DNA from: Alphaproteobacteria bacterium
GTDB lineage: Bacteria; Pseudomonadota; Alphaproteobacteria; Paracaedibacterales; VGCI01
Direction of reading: 5' to 3'
Assembly: GCA_021323455.1 (NCBI GenBank)
Contig: JAJONN010000022.1
Coordinates: 1-45,103 of the forward strand
Length of the DNA: 45,103 nucleotides
This document shows positions 1 to 10,359 of this stretch, piece after piece. The stretch's first letter is position 1; the number at the start of each line of letters is the position of its first letter. A program made the position numbers and the translations under genes. Under the pieces are notes generated by a model that saw only the letters and a program-made list of their open reading frames with translations, had not been told where the DNA came from and did not search any database.

Positions 1-1
1 T

Positions 2-1435
2 ACAAACTATAATTTTTGGTACGCGATGGTTTTGCAAGCCGCTCTTTGCATTGTCGCTTTATTTATATATTTAAGAACGATCCAAAGAGATTTAGGAACT
101 TTATCAACGCTCATTGCCTTAGTATTCATTTTTTACTATGCACAAATGTTTGCGCATTCAACACTTTCAGAAGCTCTTGGGTTAACGCTGGGGCTTCTGA
201 GCTTTGTTTTGCTTTGGAATGGATGGACTCAAAGGAATCGTCTTATTTTTAATATTGGTATGGCTTCTCTTTCCGTTGCTTTAAGCGCACGAGCAGGACC
301 GAACTTCATGGTGCCTGCTCTTTTTGCTCTCGTTTTTTTCACCCCTTTTACTCATTCACGTTTTAAAGACTTATGCTGGAGTATTTTATCTTTTACTGTT
401 CCTTTTATACTTATGATGAAACTTTCTGTTTTGTTTGGTGATCCAGCAGGTTCAGGAATGGCCTACTCTAATTTTGCAAGTACGGTGTATGGCCTTGTCA
501 GTGGAGGAAAATCTTGGGCTTATGCTTATCAAGATCCCTCTATTCAAAGTCTTATTGCAGGAAAAACGCAAGCTCAAGAAGCAAAAATTTTATATGCAAA
601 ATCCTGGGAAGTTTTTAGACATAATCCCTTCAACTTTTCCATAGGAATGGTGAAATATCTTGGTGGCTTCTGCTACTGGTTCATCAGGCAGTTTTCTTTT
701 GGTACGGGAATCACCAAAGGTATTACAACGATACTTTCTGTTATTTTTTGGTTCTTGATCGGTTTTAAGGTCTATACAAAACGCTCTTTTTTTCAGCGGG
801 AGTTCTTATTTTTAACGATCATTTTCTTAGGCATTTCTGTTTCTTCTTGCATTATTTGGAAAGATGGCGGCATTCGGCCATTTGCCGTAGCTATCCCCTT
901 TATCGGGGCCTTATTTGGTTTTTCTTTTGCTACCCCTTCATTCCTAAAAAGGCAAAAAGTTTCCGAGAATATTTGGGCTATTTGTTTGGTTAATTTTATT
1001 GTTTTGAGTTCGGTGCTCACACCTTACATTCTTCCTAAAAAGAAAGTGCCTGATGTCTCTTCTTTTACAGTAGCCGAACTTCCTGGCCAGAAATCATTCT
1101 TAGTCTATAAGCCGGCTACACAACCTCATATTCTTGTTGATCCCTCGCCTGGTTTTCATTTTAGGACAATATCTCCAGACAAGCTCAAAGCATCTGCTCT
1201 TATTTATGATACGCTTGGTGAAGAACTTAAAGAAATATTAGACAAAAATTCGTCTAATAAATTTGCTTTACTAGAAGTTTATGATTATATTGGTCATTCC
1301 ATTCAATACGTCATTTCTTCAACAGATATTTTGCAATCTCAAGAAGACTGGTTATTGCTGCGAGTGACAACAACCCATGAAAAGACAAATACGCTCTATA
1401 CGGTAAACAACTTTTTAGGTCTCTCCCAAAAATGA
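2..1435 (+). CDS. Polytopic membrane protein, probably GT-C-type glycosyltransferase (5' partial)
   Basis: The frame is already open at the left edge (codons run from base 2 through an internal ATG at base 26), so the true start probably lies upstream. The visible part is about 477 residues. Its first ~340 residues alternate hydrophobic helices with short polar loops, I estimate eight or more membrane segments. A soluble C-terminal region of about 130 residues follows. This layout resembles GT-C lipid-linked glycosyltransferases, but the N-terminal catalytic loop that would prove it is outside the window. The stop overlaps the gmd start by 4 bases (ATGA), so it is co-transcribed with GDP-mannose genes, which fits a role in surface polysaccharide or glycan assembly. 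That role is inferred from context. Confidence 0.6.
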   Translation, partial: TNYNFWYAMVLQAALCIVALFIYLRTIQRDLGTLSTLIALVFIFYYAQMFAHSTLSEALGLTLGLLSFVLLWNGWTQRNRLIFNIGMASLSVALSARAGPNFMVPALFALVFFTPFTHSRFKDLCWSILSFTVPFILMMKLSVLFGDPAGSGMAYSNFASTVYGLVSGGKSWAYAYQDPSIQSLIAGKTQAQEAKILYAKSWEVFRHNPFNFSIGMVKYLGGFCYWFIRQFSFGTGITKGITTILSVIFWFLIGFKVYTKRSFFQREFLFLTIIFLGISVSSCIIWKDGGIRPFAVAIPFIGALFGFSFATPSFLKRQKVSENIWAICLVNFIVLSSVLTPYILPKKKVPDVSSFTVAELPGQKSFLVYKPATQPHILVDPSPGFHFRTISPDKLKASALIYDTLGEELKEILDKNSSNKFALLEVYDYIGHSIQYVISSTDILQSQEDWLLLRVTTTHEKTNTLYTVNNFLGLSQK

Positions 1436-2411
1436 AAACAGCTTTTATTACAGGCGTCAATGGCCAGGATGGCGCTTACCTGAGCCAGCTTCTTCTTGAA
1501 AAAGGGTATCAAGTTCATGGGCTGATCCGACGTGCATCCACCAACAATACAGAACGTCTCAAGGGACTAGAGAAAAATCCGGGTTTTATTTTGCACTATG
1601 GAGACATGACGGATGCTTCTAGCTTGATCCGTCTCGTTGGCCAAATCCGCCCCCAAGAAATTTATAACCTGGCGGCGCAAAGTCATGTGGCGGTAAGCTT
1701 TGAGACGCCTGAGTATACAGCCAATGCAGATGCGATCGGCCCTTTGCGTCTTCTCGAGGCCATCCGCATCCATAACCTCACAGATACCGTCCGGTATTAT
1801 CAAGCCTCAACATCTGAACTCTATGGGAAAGTCCAGGAAGTTCCTCAGACAGAAACCACGCCTTTTTATCCTCGCAGTCCTTATGCAGCCGCAAAATTAT
1901 ATGCCTACTGGGTAACGATCAACTATCGGGAAGCGTATGGTATTCATGCTTCCAATGGCATTTTGTTCAATCATGAAAGCTGCTTGCGGGGCGAAACATT
2001 TGTGACGCGGAAAATCACCCTTGGTCTTGCCAGCATTGTCCACGGATCAAAAGACCCAATTTCTCTTGGTAATTTAGAAGCGAAGCGTGATTGGGGCCAT
2101 GCAAAAGATTATGCGCAAGCCATGTGGATGATGATGCAACAACCAGCCCCCGATGATTATGTCATTGCAACGGGAGAGGCTTATACTGTGCGGGAATTTG
2201 TATCAGCAGCCTTTGAGGCCATGAAAAAGTCGTTGCGATTAACCCTGCTTTTTTCCGTCCAACAGAAGTTGATCTGCTCATGGGAGATCCCACGAAAGCA
2301 AAAACAAAACTTGGCTGGAAACCAACAATATCTTTTCAAGACCTTGTCGCCGAAATGGTTCGAGAAGATATTCAAAACTTTTCAACCCGACGCGTAATGC
2401 TATTAGGTTGA
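1432..2411 (+). pseudogene. gmd: GDP-mannose 4,6-dehydratase, frameshifted by internal deletion
   Basis: Gmd converts GDP-mannose to GDP-4-keto-6-deoxymannose, the first step to GDP-fucose or GDP-rhamnose. The N-terminal Rossmann motif ([10 protein letters not shown], residues 8-17), the NNTERLKGL region, the catalytic [10 protein letters not shown] segment and FNHES are present. After residue ~263 (AFEAM) the frame is lost. The expected C-terminus ([17 protein letters not shown], then KLGWKP) continues in another frame from about base 2226 to a stop at 2409-2411. Compared with the family about 20 codons are missing at the junction (2221-2228), so a frameshift and a small block deletion coincide. 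The original frame runs on to a false stop at 2397. Both sides remain well conserved, so the damage looks very recent, or is an assembly error. Confidence 0.85.
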
Positions 2412-2415
2412 TAGA

Positions 2416-3206
2416 ATGGCTATAGGCAATTACACCTCCCTTCACGGCAAAAAGATTTTTATTGCTGGCCATCAAGGCATGGTTGGCCAAGCTCTTATCC
2501 GTGCGCTTGGGGGGGTAGACTGTCAAATTCTAACAGCCCTCATATTATCTTCCTGGCTGCCGCGAAAGTCGGTGGCATCCTGGCGAATGGCATGTCTCCG
2601 GCTGAATTTCTTTATGATAACTTGATGATTCAACAGAACGTGATTGGTGCTGCTCATCAATTTAAGTCCGAACGTCTTATTTTCTTAGGTTCTTCTTGTA
2701 TTTATCCTCGTCTTGCTCCACAACCTATACCTGAGAATGCCCTTCTGTCTGGTCCCTTGGAAGAAACAAATCAATGGTATGCTGTTGCTAAGATTGCTGG
2801 CTTAAAACTTGTGGAGGCTTTCCGCCGTCAATATGGGGATAATTTTGCGAAAATAAGCGGTAGCTCGCACGTAACCCTTTGGGGAACAGGCACACCGATG
2901 CGCGAGTTCTTGCATGTTGATGATCTGGCTGATGCCTGTTTGTTTTTAGCAGAGCATTATTCGGATACGACCCCAATCAACGTTGGAACCGGCAAAGATA
3001 TCACCATAAAAAACCTGGCATCAAGAATCGCACAAGTTGTTGGCTTCAAAGGTAAAATTAACTTTGATACCACACAACCAGATGGGACGCCCCGGAAGCT
3101 TCTGGATATCTCAAAGTTGTCTGCTTTAGGATGGACCGCTAAGATTCATTTGGACCAAGGGTTAAACAACGCTTACCAAGACTTCCTAAAGAGGTATGCA
3201 TCATGA
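2416..3206 (+). pseudogene. fcl: GDP-L-fucose synthase, broken by multiple internal deletions
   Basis: Fcl (WcaG) turns the Gmd product into GDP-L-fucose. The N-terminus ([15 protein letters not shown]) is good, but after CQILT the frame is lost. The conserved [13 protein letters not shown] segment continues in another frame from about base 2537, with roughly 20 codons missing. From there the frame stays open to 3206 and shows [33 protein letters not shown] and [11 protein letters not shown] second, in-frame loss lies near base 2838: the usual VMPTNLYGP segment and the following HVIPALIRRFH segment are gone, and the text jumps from RQYGDNF to [13 protein letters not shown], about 30 residues short. 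It starts 4 bases after the gmd remnant's stop. The stop overlaps manC by 4 bases. Confidence 0.85.
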
Positions 3207-4606
3207 AAATACAACCTGTTATTCTTTGTGGTGGAGGGGGGACACGCCTTTGGCCTCTATCCCGGACTTCTTATCCCAAACAACTTCTAGCGCCGTTAGG
3301 CGGCCTTAGTTTGTTGCAGCAAACTGCCCAACGCCTCTCCAAGCCGGGGTATGAAATGCCACTGATCATCAGTAATGAGCAATATCGGTTTCTCGTTGCC
3401 GAACAGATGCATGAAATCGGTATCACACAATCACCTATTATTCTAGAGCCATGCGCACGCAATACGGCGCCTGCCATGGCGTTAGCCGCCCACTCTATAA
3501 AAGATCCTGAAACTTATATCCTTTTTTCTCCCTCAGATCACCAAATCATCAACTCCCCTGTTTTAGATCAAGCCATTCAAGATGCAAAACTTGCTGCCGA
3601 TCAGGGCAAAATTGTTGTATTTGGCATCTCTCCAGACGGTCCAAAAACAGGATATGGATATATCCTTCCCGGATCCGAGATTGCTCCCAACGTTTTCGGG
3701 GTACAGAAGTTTGTTGAAAAACCGGATAAAGAAAAAGCACAAGAGCTTCTTGAATCGCCTTGCTATTGGAATAGTGGAATTTTTTTTGCAAAAGCTAACG
3801 TATTTCTCAAGGCCGTTCAGGATCACTTACCCGATACTTTTTCCCATGCCCTTGCGGCCATCCAAAATGCAAAACCAGATCTTGATTTTATTCGCGTCCC
3901 TCAAGAGGATTTTGAAAAATGTGACAATATTTCTATTGATTATGGGGTCATTGAAAAAAGCAATTGTATTGCCGTTGTGATTTGCCAGGACATTGGCTGG
4001 TCTGATATTGGTACCTGGCAAGCTGTCTGGGAGTTGAACACCAAGGATGATAATGGCAATGCGATTATTGGAGATGTTATCGCCCAAGATGTCAAGAATA
4101 GCTACATTCGGAGTGATGGATTGCTGGTTTCCGTCATTGGCTTAGAAAATTTGATTATCGTTGCCTCCAGCGATGCTATTCTCGTTGCCAACAAGGCTAA
4201 TGCTGAAAAGGTGAAGGAAATTACCACCCATTTACGTCATAATTTACGTTCAGAACTTGATTTCCACAAACGTGTCTATCGTCCCTGGGGATATTATCAG
4301 GAAATTGACTTAGGCGAACGGTTTAAAGTTAAGCGGCTCATGCTCAAAAGCCTTTCAAAGACATCTGTCCAAATTCATTATCATAGGGCAGAGCATTGGG
4401 TCGTTGTAACAGGAACGGCAAAGGTTCTTATTGGAGACAAGACACAGCTCGTTCATGAAAACGAGTCCATTTATATCCCTGCAGGAACAGCCCATTCCGT
4501 CGAGAACCCTGGAAAAATCGACCTTCACCTTATTGAAGTTCAGTCAGGGAGTTACCTGGGAGAAGATGACATTGTCCGCCTCAAAGATATTTACGGTCGT
4601 GTTTAA
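3203..4606 (+). CDS. manC: Mannose-1-phosphate guanylyltransferase / mannose-6-phosphate isomerase
   Basis: Makes GDP-mannose from mannose-1-phosphate and GTP in the cytoplasm; the C-terminal cupin domain is typical of the bifunctional type II enzyme. At 467 residues it has the usual family length and is intact, unlike its two upstream neighbours. Seen in the sequence: the pyrophosphorylase signature [18 protein letters not shown] (residues ~10-27), the FVEKP loop near residue 170, and a cupin region from RPWGYY (~359) through [10 protein letters not shown] and [15 protein letters not shown]. With gmd and fcl broken, GDP-mannose may now feed a mannosylation route rather than fucose synthesis; this is inference. 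Confidence 0.95.
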   Translation: MKIQPVILCGGGGTRLWPLSRTSYPKQLLAPLGGLSLLQQTAQRLSKPGYEMPLIISNEQYRFLVAEQMHEIGITQSPIILEPCARNTAPAMALAAHSIKDPETYILFSPSDHQIINSPVLDQAIQDAKLAADQGKIVVFGISPDGPKTGYGYILPGSEIAPNVFGVQKFVEKPDKEKAQELLESPCYWNSGIFFAKANVFLKAVQDHLPDTFSHALAAIQNAKPDLDFIRVPQEDFEKCDNISIDYGVIEKSNCIAVVICQDIGWSDIGTWQAVWELNTKDDNGNAIIGDVIAQDVKNSYIRSDGLLVSVIGLENLIIVASSDAILVANKANAEKVKEITTHLRHNLRSELDFHKRVYRPWGYYQEIDLGERFKVKRLMLKSLSKTSVQIHYHRAEHWVVVTGTAKVLIGDKTQLVHENESIYIPAGTAHSVENPGKIDLHLIEVQSGSYLGEDDIVRLKDIYGRV

Positions 4607-5349
4607 TGTCGGAAGAAATTTTACAAGGGCATCGGGAAATATGGCAAAAGAAACCTGTTTTAAAGGCTATTTACCAGGACTTCTATGATCGAATCGTTAG
4701 ACAGGTTATTCCAGGAACGACCCTTGAAATTGGCGGAGGAACGGGAAACTTAAAAGAGTACCTCCCAGAAGTCATATCCACAGATATTATTGCGTCTCCT
4801 TGGTTAGATTGTATTTGTGACGCCCAATCCCTTCCCTGGAAAAACAATAGCCTATCAAATATTGTCGCCATCGACGTTTTGCATCACATTGAGCGGCCTA
4901 TCCGGTTTTTTCAAGAAGCTGTACGGTTGCTACATCCCGGAGGCCGGATCATTCTTCTCGATCCTGCTATAACACCCTTCAGTTGGTTTTTTTATCATTT
5001 TATTCATGAAGAACCTGTCATCCTTCAAGCCAATCCCTTGGAGGAGGGGCCGCTTTCTCCCCATAGACAACCCTTTGATGCCAATCAAGCCATTCCAACC
5101 CTTTTGTTTGGCAAGTATAAAGGCGCTTTTTCTAAGGCTTTTCCTGACCTTCACATGATTGAAAATTCCTTTATGAGCTTATGGTGTTATCCTCTGTCTG
5201 GCGGCTTTAAGCCTTGGTCTTTAATCCCTTCTTTTGGGATCAAGCGCATTTTGCAGTTGGAAAAAAAGCTCGAGCCTTATCTAGGTCAATTATTTGGGTT
5301 CCGCTTGTTTGTTGTTTTAGAAAAAAGAGAAATAAAAAATGAAGTCTAA
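4606..5349 (+). CDS. SAM-dependent methyltransferase (class I, Methyltransf_11-like)
   Basis: A 247-residue protein with a Rossmann methyltransferase core in its first half: motif I LEIGGGTGNL (~42-51), an acidic residue after the second strand (STDII, ~60), SLPWKNNSLSNIVAIDVLHHI (motifs II/III) and LLHPGGRIILLDP (~100-125). The C-terminal half has no motif I recognise. The substrate is unknown. The start codon shares one base with the manC stop, so the two are translationally coupled. In this setting it may act on a sugar, lipid carrier or polysaccharide, but the sequence does not show which. Confidence 0.8.
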   Translation: MSEEILQGHREIWQKKPVLKAIYQDFYDRIVRQVIPGTTLEIGGGTGNLKEYLPEVISTDIIASPWLDCICDAQSLPWKNNSLSNIVAIDVLHHIERPIRFFQEAVRLLHPGGRIILLDPAITPFSWFFYHFIHEEPVILQANPLEEGPLSPHRQPFDANQAIPTLLFGKYKGAFSKAFPDLHMIENSFMSLWCYPLSGGFKPWSLIPSFGIKRILQLEKKLEPYLGQLFGFRLFVVLEKREIKNEV

Positions 5350-6535
5350 CCTTTTCTTATTTCTTGTTGTGGTACTTGTTGGATTTTTTCCAGGAATTAC
5401 CTCAGACATTTACATCCCTTCCGTGCCGACCATCGCAGATGATTTAAAGACAAGTATAGATAAAGTACAGGGAACGCTCTCTATTTTTATGTTCGGCTTG
5501 TCCATCTCACAATTGGTTTATGGGCCGATTTCCGAGGGTATTGGCCGACGGTATCCGTTGATCATTGGGTTGCTCATTATGACTGTTGGCAGTTTTGTCT
5601 GCTTTTATGCTTCAAGTATTGAGACTCTTCTCTTAGGGCGATTTATTCAAGGGCTTGGCGTTGGGGCAGGAGCATCCCTTTGGCGGTCAATCTTCAGGGA
5701 TTCATTTGAAGGCCCCCAATTAGCCAAGTATGGAGGGTACCTCTCCGTTCTCGTAGCGTTCATTGTCCCAGCGGCACCAGTCCTGGGGGGGTATTTACAA
5801 ATCTATTTTGGGTGGAGAGCCAATTTTCTTTTCCTGATTTTCTATGCTTTAGCTACGGTGTTGATTATTTTGGTTCTATTCAAAGAGACGAGTGCCCATC
5901 ACCATAAAGAAAGGTTGAGCAGGAAATTTTTTATGCATGCGTTTGGGCAGCTCTTGTCCAGCCGTGTTTTTATGGGATATACGATCTGCACCTTTATAAG
6001 CTATGGCGCATTTTTTGCGTGGCTCACCGCAAGCCCTGTTTTGTTGATTAAGCTGGCTGGGATAAGCCCAGTGGAATTTGGCTACGTTACCTTTCTTGGA
6101 GGCGGTGGGGCTATGCTGCTTTCAGGTTTTATTAATGGAAAAATGGTCGTCAAGTTTGGCATCCATTTTATGCTACGGATGGGCTGGGCGCTCATGTTTA
6201 TGGCCGGCAGTCTGATGATGGCGTTGAAATTTATCTATGGCATGAACACCGCAATTATTGTCGCGCCTATGGTCTTGTTTTATTTTGGCAGCACGTTTAT
6301 TTGGCCTAGTATTTTTGCTGGCGCTTTCGCGCCTTTTGGGAAAATAGCTGGATATGCCGGTTCCCTTTACAGCTTTATGCAACTGGGTGGCGGCGCTGCC
6401 ATTAGCGCCCTCGTCTCTTGCTTACCGAACGCTGACCAGGTGCCAATCGCCTCTATTTTTATGATATGTTCACTCTTATCCTGGATCGTGTTTGAGTTTA
6501 TCGTCGTTTCCAGCAAAGAAGGGGCGGTGAATTAG
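5339..6535 (+). CDS. MFS drug-resistance-type transporter, Bcr/CflA family
   Basis: A 398-residue inner-membrane protein with about twelve hydrophobic segments and the features of the Bcr/CflA subfamily: the DIYIPSVPTIADDL segment just after helix 1 (residues ~22-35), the loop 2-3 motif GPISEGIGRRYPLIIG (~61-76) and the GRFIQGLGVGAGAS segment in helix 4. This family exports drugs or small metabolites by proton antiport. Its first 11 bases overlap the methyltransferase gene, so it is the last gene of the cluster. The substrate cannot be read from the sequence. Confidence 0.88.
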   Translation: MKSNLFLFLVVVLVGFFPGITSDIYIPSVPTIADDLKTSIDKVQGTLSIFMFGLSISQLVYGPISEGIGRRYPLIIGLLIMTVGSFVCFYASSIETLLLGRFIQGLGVGAGASLWRSIFRDSFEGPQLAKYGGYLSVLVAFIVPAAPVLGGYLQIYFGWRANFLFLIFYALATVLIILVLFKETSAHHHKERLSRKFFMHAFGQLLSSRVFMGYTICTFISYGAFFAWLTASPVLLIKLAGISPVEFGYVTFLGGGGAMLLSGFINGKMVVKFGIHFMLRMGWALMFMAGSLMMALKFIYGMNTAIIVAPMVLFYFGSTFIWPSIFAGAFAPFGKIAGYAGSLYSFMQLGGGAAISALVSCLPNADQVPIASIFMICSLLSWIVFEFIVVSSKEGAVN

Positions 6536-6560
6536 GAATTCTTGCAAGGGAGCGCAAATA

Positions 6561-6601
6561 TGCATTGAGGAACGTTGGGTGATGACCTTTTACTCAATGC
6601 A
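6561..6601. repeat. Inverted repeat between convergent genes
   Basis: Perfect 9-bp arms TGCATTGAG (6561-6569) and CTCAATGCA (6593-6601) enclose 23 bases. It lies between the convergent MFS and lipase genes and could stop transcription from both sides, but neither side has a T-run, so a classical terminator is not shown. Confidence 0.45.
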
Positions 6602-6651
6602 CAAAAGCGGGTTGAACCTGAGAAGCTATTTGGTAGATCTCCTATTTTTCC

Positions 6652-8160
6652 TCATGGAAGGTTAATCTTCAGACAAATTGTCCCATCTTTTACGTCATGG
6701 GAACTTATGTATTGCAGGAATAGATCTCCATATAAACCAGCCATAGGGAAGTGATAGGTATCTCCATCAGAGCCATGGTGTTGATCATGGAGGAACTTGT
6801 CAAGCATATACCCTGCATCTTGGCAAAGCTCACTTCTGCTACCAATTTTTCCCGTTTCCACGCGGTAATTGACGCTGTAAAATGCGGACGGATTCCATGG
6901 CAAAGAGTTGGTTAGCGGTATTGGATCCTTTCTGTCACCAAGATTTACCTGCTTGCCTTTGATGGAGAACTTATGACCTTCAGAAGTCCGGATGCGCAAA
7001 ACCCCATCATGAGGTAGGGAGCCTGAAAGGATTACATATAAGCCGACCGTTATAAGAGGCTCTGGCTCTAGAAACAGAGGAGCGGCGGCAGGGCCTTGGT
7101 GTTGAAGTCCCATAGGCTGTAGAGGCTGTGGAAGGAGAGGGGCTGCGGCAGGGGTGGCTTGATGACGAAGGCCCATAAATTTTATAAAAGCTTCTTCCCA
7201 CAAGGCAATGTATGTCCCAAGGTAGTGGGCTTCCCACGGTCTGATTTCGATAAGGGGAAGAAGATCATTTATCCCAAGGACGTTTCCTAAGATATTTCCA
7301 AGAGACATATTGCCTGGTAGCTCAAACCCTCCTAAACTTAGCGGCCTATTAAGCTGTCGAATGATACGCGTCAGCTCAGGATCCATATTCGTAAAATCCT
7401 GGCGGGATACCCTGTCTCTGTAGTCACGGCAATCCTCAGCAGACATAACAATCACTGGACCAGGATGATGGAAGCCCCTTCCATTCAAATACTGACCAAT
7501 CCTATCTTCCTTAACCGAAAAATGAAGTGCTTTTATATTTCGGCTTGGATAGGTGGCCACAGCTTGGGAATCAAAACTACAAAGTCCCCCGAAGGTGTAA
7601 AGGCGAATCCGGGGGTGTTGACTCTGCTCATAGAGACTAGCTGCCAAACGCTCTGCCCATACACCTCCAAGGCTGTATCCGTAAATAACAATCCCATAGT
7701 CGTCCTGGAGTTTCTTACCTTGGTTTGTCGCATGCTTGCATAATTCTTCATAAATATAAGTCGCTGTTGAGTAGAAGGTCCCCAGGTGACCTTCAAACAT
7801 ACGTCCTTCAACAGTTCGGAAATATGGATAACAAGACGTATTGCTTGTAGCATATCTCTGTGTCTCGAGCAGTTCCTCTTGGTTATCTGTTCCTCGGAAA
7901 AGGATAAATAACATGTTTTTCTGCTCATCAGCACAAATACTCCCAATAGGGGTCCGGCCGGCAGCTTGACCCCCGACGTCATAAATGGGGCGGCTTCCAG
8001 GATCAATTTCATCTCTGGATAATCTAAGTAAACCTTCTAGGCCTCTCTTAATGATGGTCACCTCTTCCCTTAACAAATGATCATCACCAGCATCTGCAGC
8101 AAAGCTTACGCCAGAGATCATAAAAAAAATAAAAGATATAGATTTAAAAAATATAGACAT
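6652..8160 (-). CDS. Secreted class 3 lipase-like alpha/beta hydrolase
   Basis: About 502 residues. I choose the ATG at 8160 because an AGAGGAG ribosome site sits 8-10 bases upstream; a GTG at 8181 is in frame but places that site inside the coding region. A signal peptide is clear (hydrophobic core, then VSFA before ADAG, cleavage near residue 22). The lipase-3 pattern follows: FRGTDN oxyanion strand (~88-93), HLGTFYS (~125-131), nucleophile elbow YGYSLGG with Ser near 163, candidate Asp near 219 (SVKEDRIG) and His near 231-232 (GFHHPG). A proline/alanine-rich linker (~335-375) leads to a C-terminal domain I do not recognise. It is exported and may attack host or bacterial lipids; that target is inferred. 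Confidence 0.78.
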   Translation of the reverse strand: MSIFFKSISFIFFMISGVSFAADAGDDHLLREEVTIIKRGLEGLLRLSRDEIDPGSRPIYDVGGQAAGRTPIGSICADEQKNMLFILFRGTDNQEELLETQRYATSNTSCYPYFRTVEGRMFEGHLGTFYSTATYIYEELCKHATNQGKKLQDDYGIVIYGYSLGGVWAERLAASLYEQSQHPRIRLYTFGGLCSFDSQAVATYPSRNIKALHFSVKEDRIGQYLNGRGFHHPGPVIVMSAEDCRDYRDRVSRQDFTNMDPELTRIIRQLNRPLSLGGFELPGNMSLGNILGNVLGINDLLPLIEIRPWEAHYLGTYIALWEEAFIKFMGLRHQATPAAAPLLPQPLQPMGLQHQGPAAAPLFLEPEPLITVGLYVILSGSLPHDGVLRIRTSEGHKFSIKGKQVNLGDRKDPIPLTNSLPWNPSAFYSVNYRVETGKIGSRSELCQDAGYMLDKFLHDQHHGSDGDTYHFPMAGLYGDLFLQYISSHDVKDGTICLKINLP

Positions 8161-8319
8161 GATTATTATTCTCCTCTTCACTGAACGAGGTCATTTTATT
8201 ATCGGGCAATTTATGACATAGTTACATATAAAGCGCAACACAGTTGAAATTTCTCGTAAGCTTATAAGGCAGCCTCAAAGTCTAATTTTGTCCTCCAAGT
8301 TTCCCGCCCTGATTCCGGG

Positions 8320-8348
8320 TTTAATCTTATCCCCCCCCTTGCTATACT
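8320..8348 (+). promoter_or_regulatory. Candidate promoter for tamAB
   Basis: A good -10 box TATACT (8343-8348) lies 17 bases after a weak -35 TTTAAT (8320-8325) in the gap between the divergent lipase and tamA genes. The predicted transcript would have a leader of about 55-60 bases before the tamA start. Confidence 0.35.
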
Positions 8349-8411
8349 CAACTCCTGTGTGCCTTTGATTTCAAGGTTGGGAAACCAGCCATGATTTGAG
8401 GAGGACAAAAA

Positions 8412-10358
8412 TTGAAAGGTCAGAAATCAGGAGTTGGGAACATAGAAGCTAGAAACAATAAAATGCAGCTTGTCGCCTGCTTGATGAGAGCATACTTATC
8501 CTGTTTGTCCCCCGGGTTTTGGCTTTTGGTATGCCTTCCGTTGATGGGGGGGTGTTCCTGGTTTTTTGAAGCAGACAAGAGGGAAGGTGAAGAAAAAGCT
8601 ACCCTCGACCTTCCCAGTATCCCGTATCAGACAATCATAAAGCCTAAGGTTGTGGAAGACTCAACTCCAGAAATAGAGGCACATCTAAAAGCTGTCTCTT
8701 CGCTCATAAAACTAGAATCCCGACCTCCGACGAGCCTCAATGCCCTTTACCATCGCATCCGGAATGATGTGGCGCGGCTCAAGCAAGCGCTAGCTGAAAA
8801 AGGGTATTTTGATGGCGAGGTTGAATTTTCCCTTGCAGAAGGGGTGGCCCCTGTCATTGTTACCCTGACTTTTACAATGGGGGAGCGTTATAAAGTTTCC
8901 GGCATTAGCGTTGTCGCTACAGAAAATGCCCGGGAACGCTTGCCATTGACCCCAAGCAGGGCAGCCAGAGAGGTTCGTTTTCATGTTGGAGATGACGTGG
9001 ACTTGAGCCGTATTCAAGAGGCGAACCAACGTCTTGCTAAATATTTACGAAACCATGGGTATCCTTACGGAGATATGGCTGAACCAGAAGGACAAATTGA
9101 CCGTGAAGCAAAACGGATAAACGTCATCTTCCGGGCAAAGCCTGGGCAATACGCAACTTTCGGAAAAGCAGACATTACAGGATTAAAAGATCTGCCTTCT
9201 CAATTTGTTCGTAACCGTCTTGTTTGGCAAGAGGGGGAGCGGTTTGATGAGCGTCGGTTGGAAATCACACGCCATAAGCTCATGGGAACCGGCTTGTTCT
9301 CAGCCATTGACATTAGACCAGACGAAAATGCCCCAGCATCGGGCGTTGTCCCTTTGTCTGTAAAGGTGACAGAAGGCCCACCGCGCACAATTGGGGCGGG
9401 CCTTAAATATGCGACAACAGAAGGCATCGGTGGACAGGCGTTTTGGTCCCATCGCAATGTCTTTGGTTCTGGGGAAGGTTTAGGAGCGATGCTGCGTATT
9501 TCCCCCCGCTTAAGCAGAGCGAAGGTTGACTTCTCTATCCCGGATATTTTTGCGCCGGAGCAATATTTGCGCCATGAAATTAGCGCAACGCGGGAGCAGA
9601 ACCGTGCTTTTACAAGTCGCTCCCTTGACGCCGGCATCCGTTTAGAACATCCCTTTACAGATACCCTTAAGGGGATGGTTGGCGTTACAGGCGAAACAGG
9701 AAGAGTCAAGCGCGCTGAGGTGGAATATATAAATCGGCTTATCGGCTTTCCGGTTGACATGCACATTGATGCAAGTAATAGCTTGATTGAACCAACCCGG
9801 GGCGGGCGCTTGACCGCGCAAGTGACGCCCTACGTGGGCCGCTCCGGTAAGGACACGCGTTTAATGGTCTCAACGGCAAAAGGCAGTTATTATTTGAGGG
9901 TTTTACAAAGTGACGCCATTGTTATTGCTGGCTGGGCCCATGGAGGAACCATAACGGTAAGCTCCCTTAACAACCTGGCCCCCGACAAACGGTTCTATGC
10001 AGGTGGTGCTGGCTCTGTGCGGGCCTACGGATATAAGCTGTTAGGGCCGCTCGATAAGGACCGTGTTCCTCTAGGGGGGCGGTCCATTGTGGAATATGGC
10101 GTTGAAGGACGGTTTAAGGTCACAGATACGATTGGTTTTGTTCTGTTTGCAGAAGCAGGGAAACTGTCGTCCAAGGCATCGCCTGACCTTTCGAGTCAGG
10201 CGCAGCTTTGGGGGGTTGGAGCCGGTGTTCGGTACTACACCGGTATTGGCCCCATTCGTTTTGATATTGCAACACCAATGAAGCGCCGCAAGGACGGGTT
10301 GCCCAAACCCATAGATGCAGCCTATCAATTTTATTTAAGCGCAGGACAAGCATTTTAA
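8412..10358 (+). CDS. tamA: TamA, Omp85-family outer-membrane assembly factor
   Basis: Outer-membrane half of the translocation and assembly module, which with TamB helps insert outer-membrane proteins or move lipids across the periplasm. The 648 residues comprise a signal region, POTRA repeats (~60-330; for example LAEKGYFDGEVEFSL and YKVSGISVVATE) and a C-terminal surface-antigen beta-barrel with GSVRAYGYKLLGP (~537) and a terminal phenylalanine. I prefer the TTG at 8412 because GAGGAGG lies ideally upstream (8399-8405); the ATG at 8463 has no clear ribosome site. The segment LPLMGGC ending at Cys48 resembles a lipobox, unusual for TamA. tamB follows one base later. Confidence 0.9.
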   Translation: MKGQKSGVGNIEARNNKMQLVACLMRAYLSCLSPGFWLLVCLPLMGGCSWFFEADKREGEEKATLDLPSIPYQTIIKPKVVEDSTPEIEAHLKAVSSLIKLESRPPTSLNALYHRIRNDVARLKQALAEKGYFDGEVEFSLAEGVAPVIVTLTFTMGERYKVSGISVVATENARERLPLTPSRAAREVRFHVGDDVDLSRIQEANQRLAKYLRNHGYPYGDMAEPEGQIDREAKRINVIFRAKPGQYATFGKADITGLKDLPSQFVRNRLVWQEGERFDERRLEITRHKLMGTGLFSAIDIRPDENAPASGVVPLSVKVTEGPPRTIGAGLKYATTEGIGGQAFWSHRNVFGSGEGLGAMLRISPRLSRAKVDFSIPDIFAPEQYLRHEISATREQNRAFTSRSLDAGIRLEHPFTDTLKGMVGVTGETGRVKRAEVEYINRLIGFPVDMHIDASNSLIEPTRGGRLTAQVTPYVGRSGKDTRLMVSTAKGSYYLRVLQSDAIVIAGWAHGGTITVSSLNNLAPDKRFYAGGAGSVRAYGYKLLGPLDKDRVPLGGRSIVEYGVEGRFKVTDTIGFVLFAEAGKLSSKASPDLSSQAQLWGVGAGVRYYTGIGPIRFDIATPMKRRKDGLPKPIDAAYQFYLSAGQAF

Positions 10359-10359
10359 G

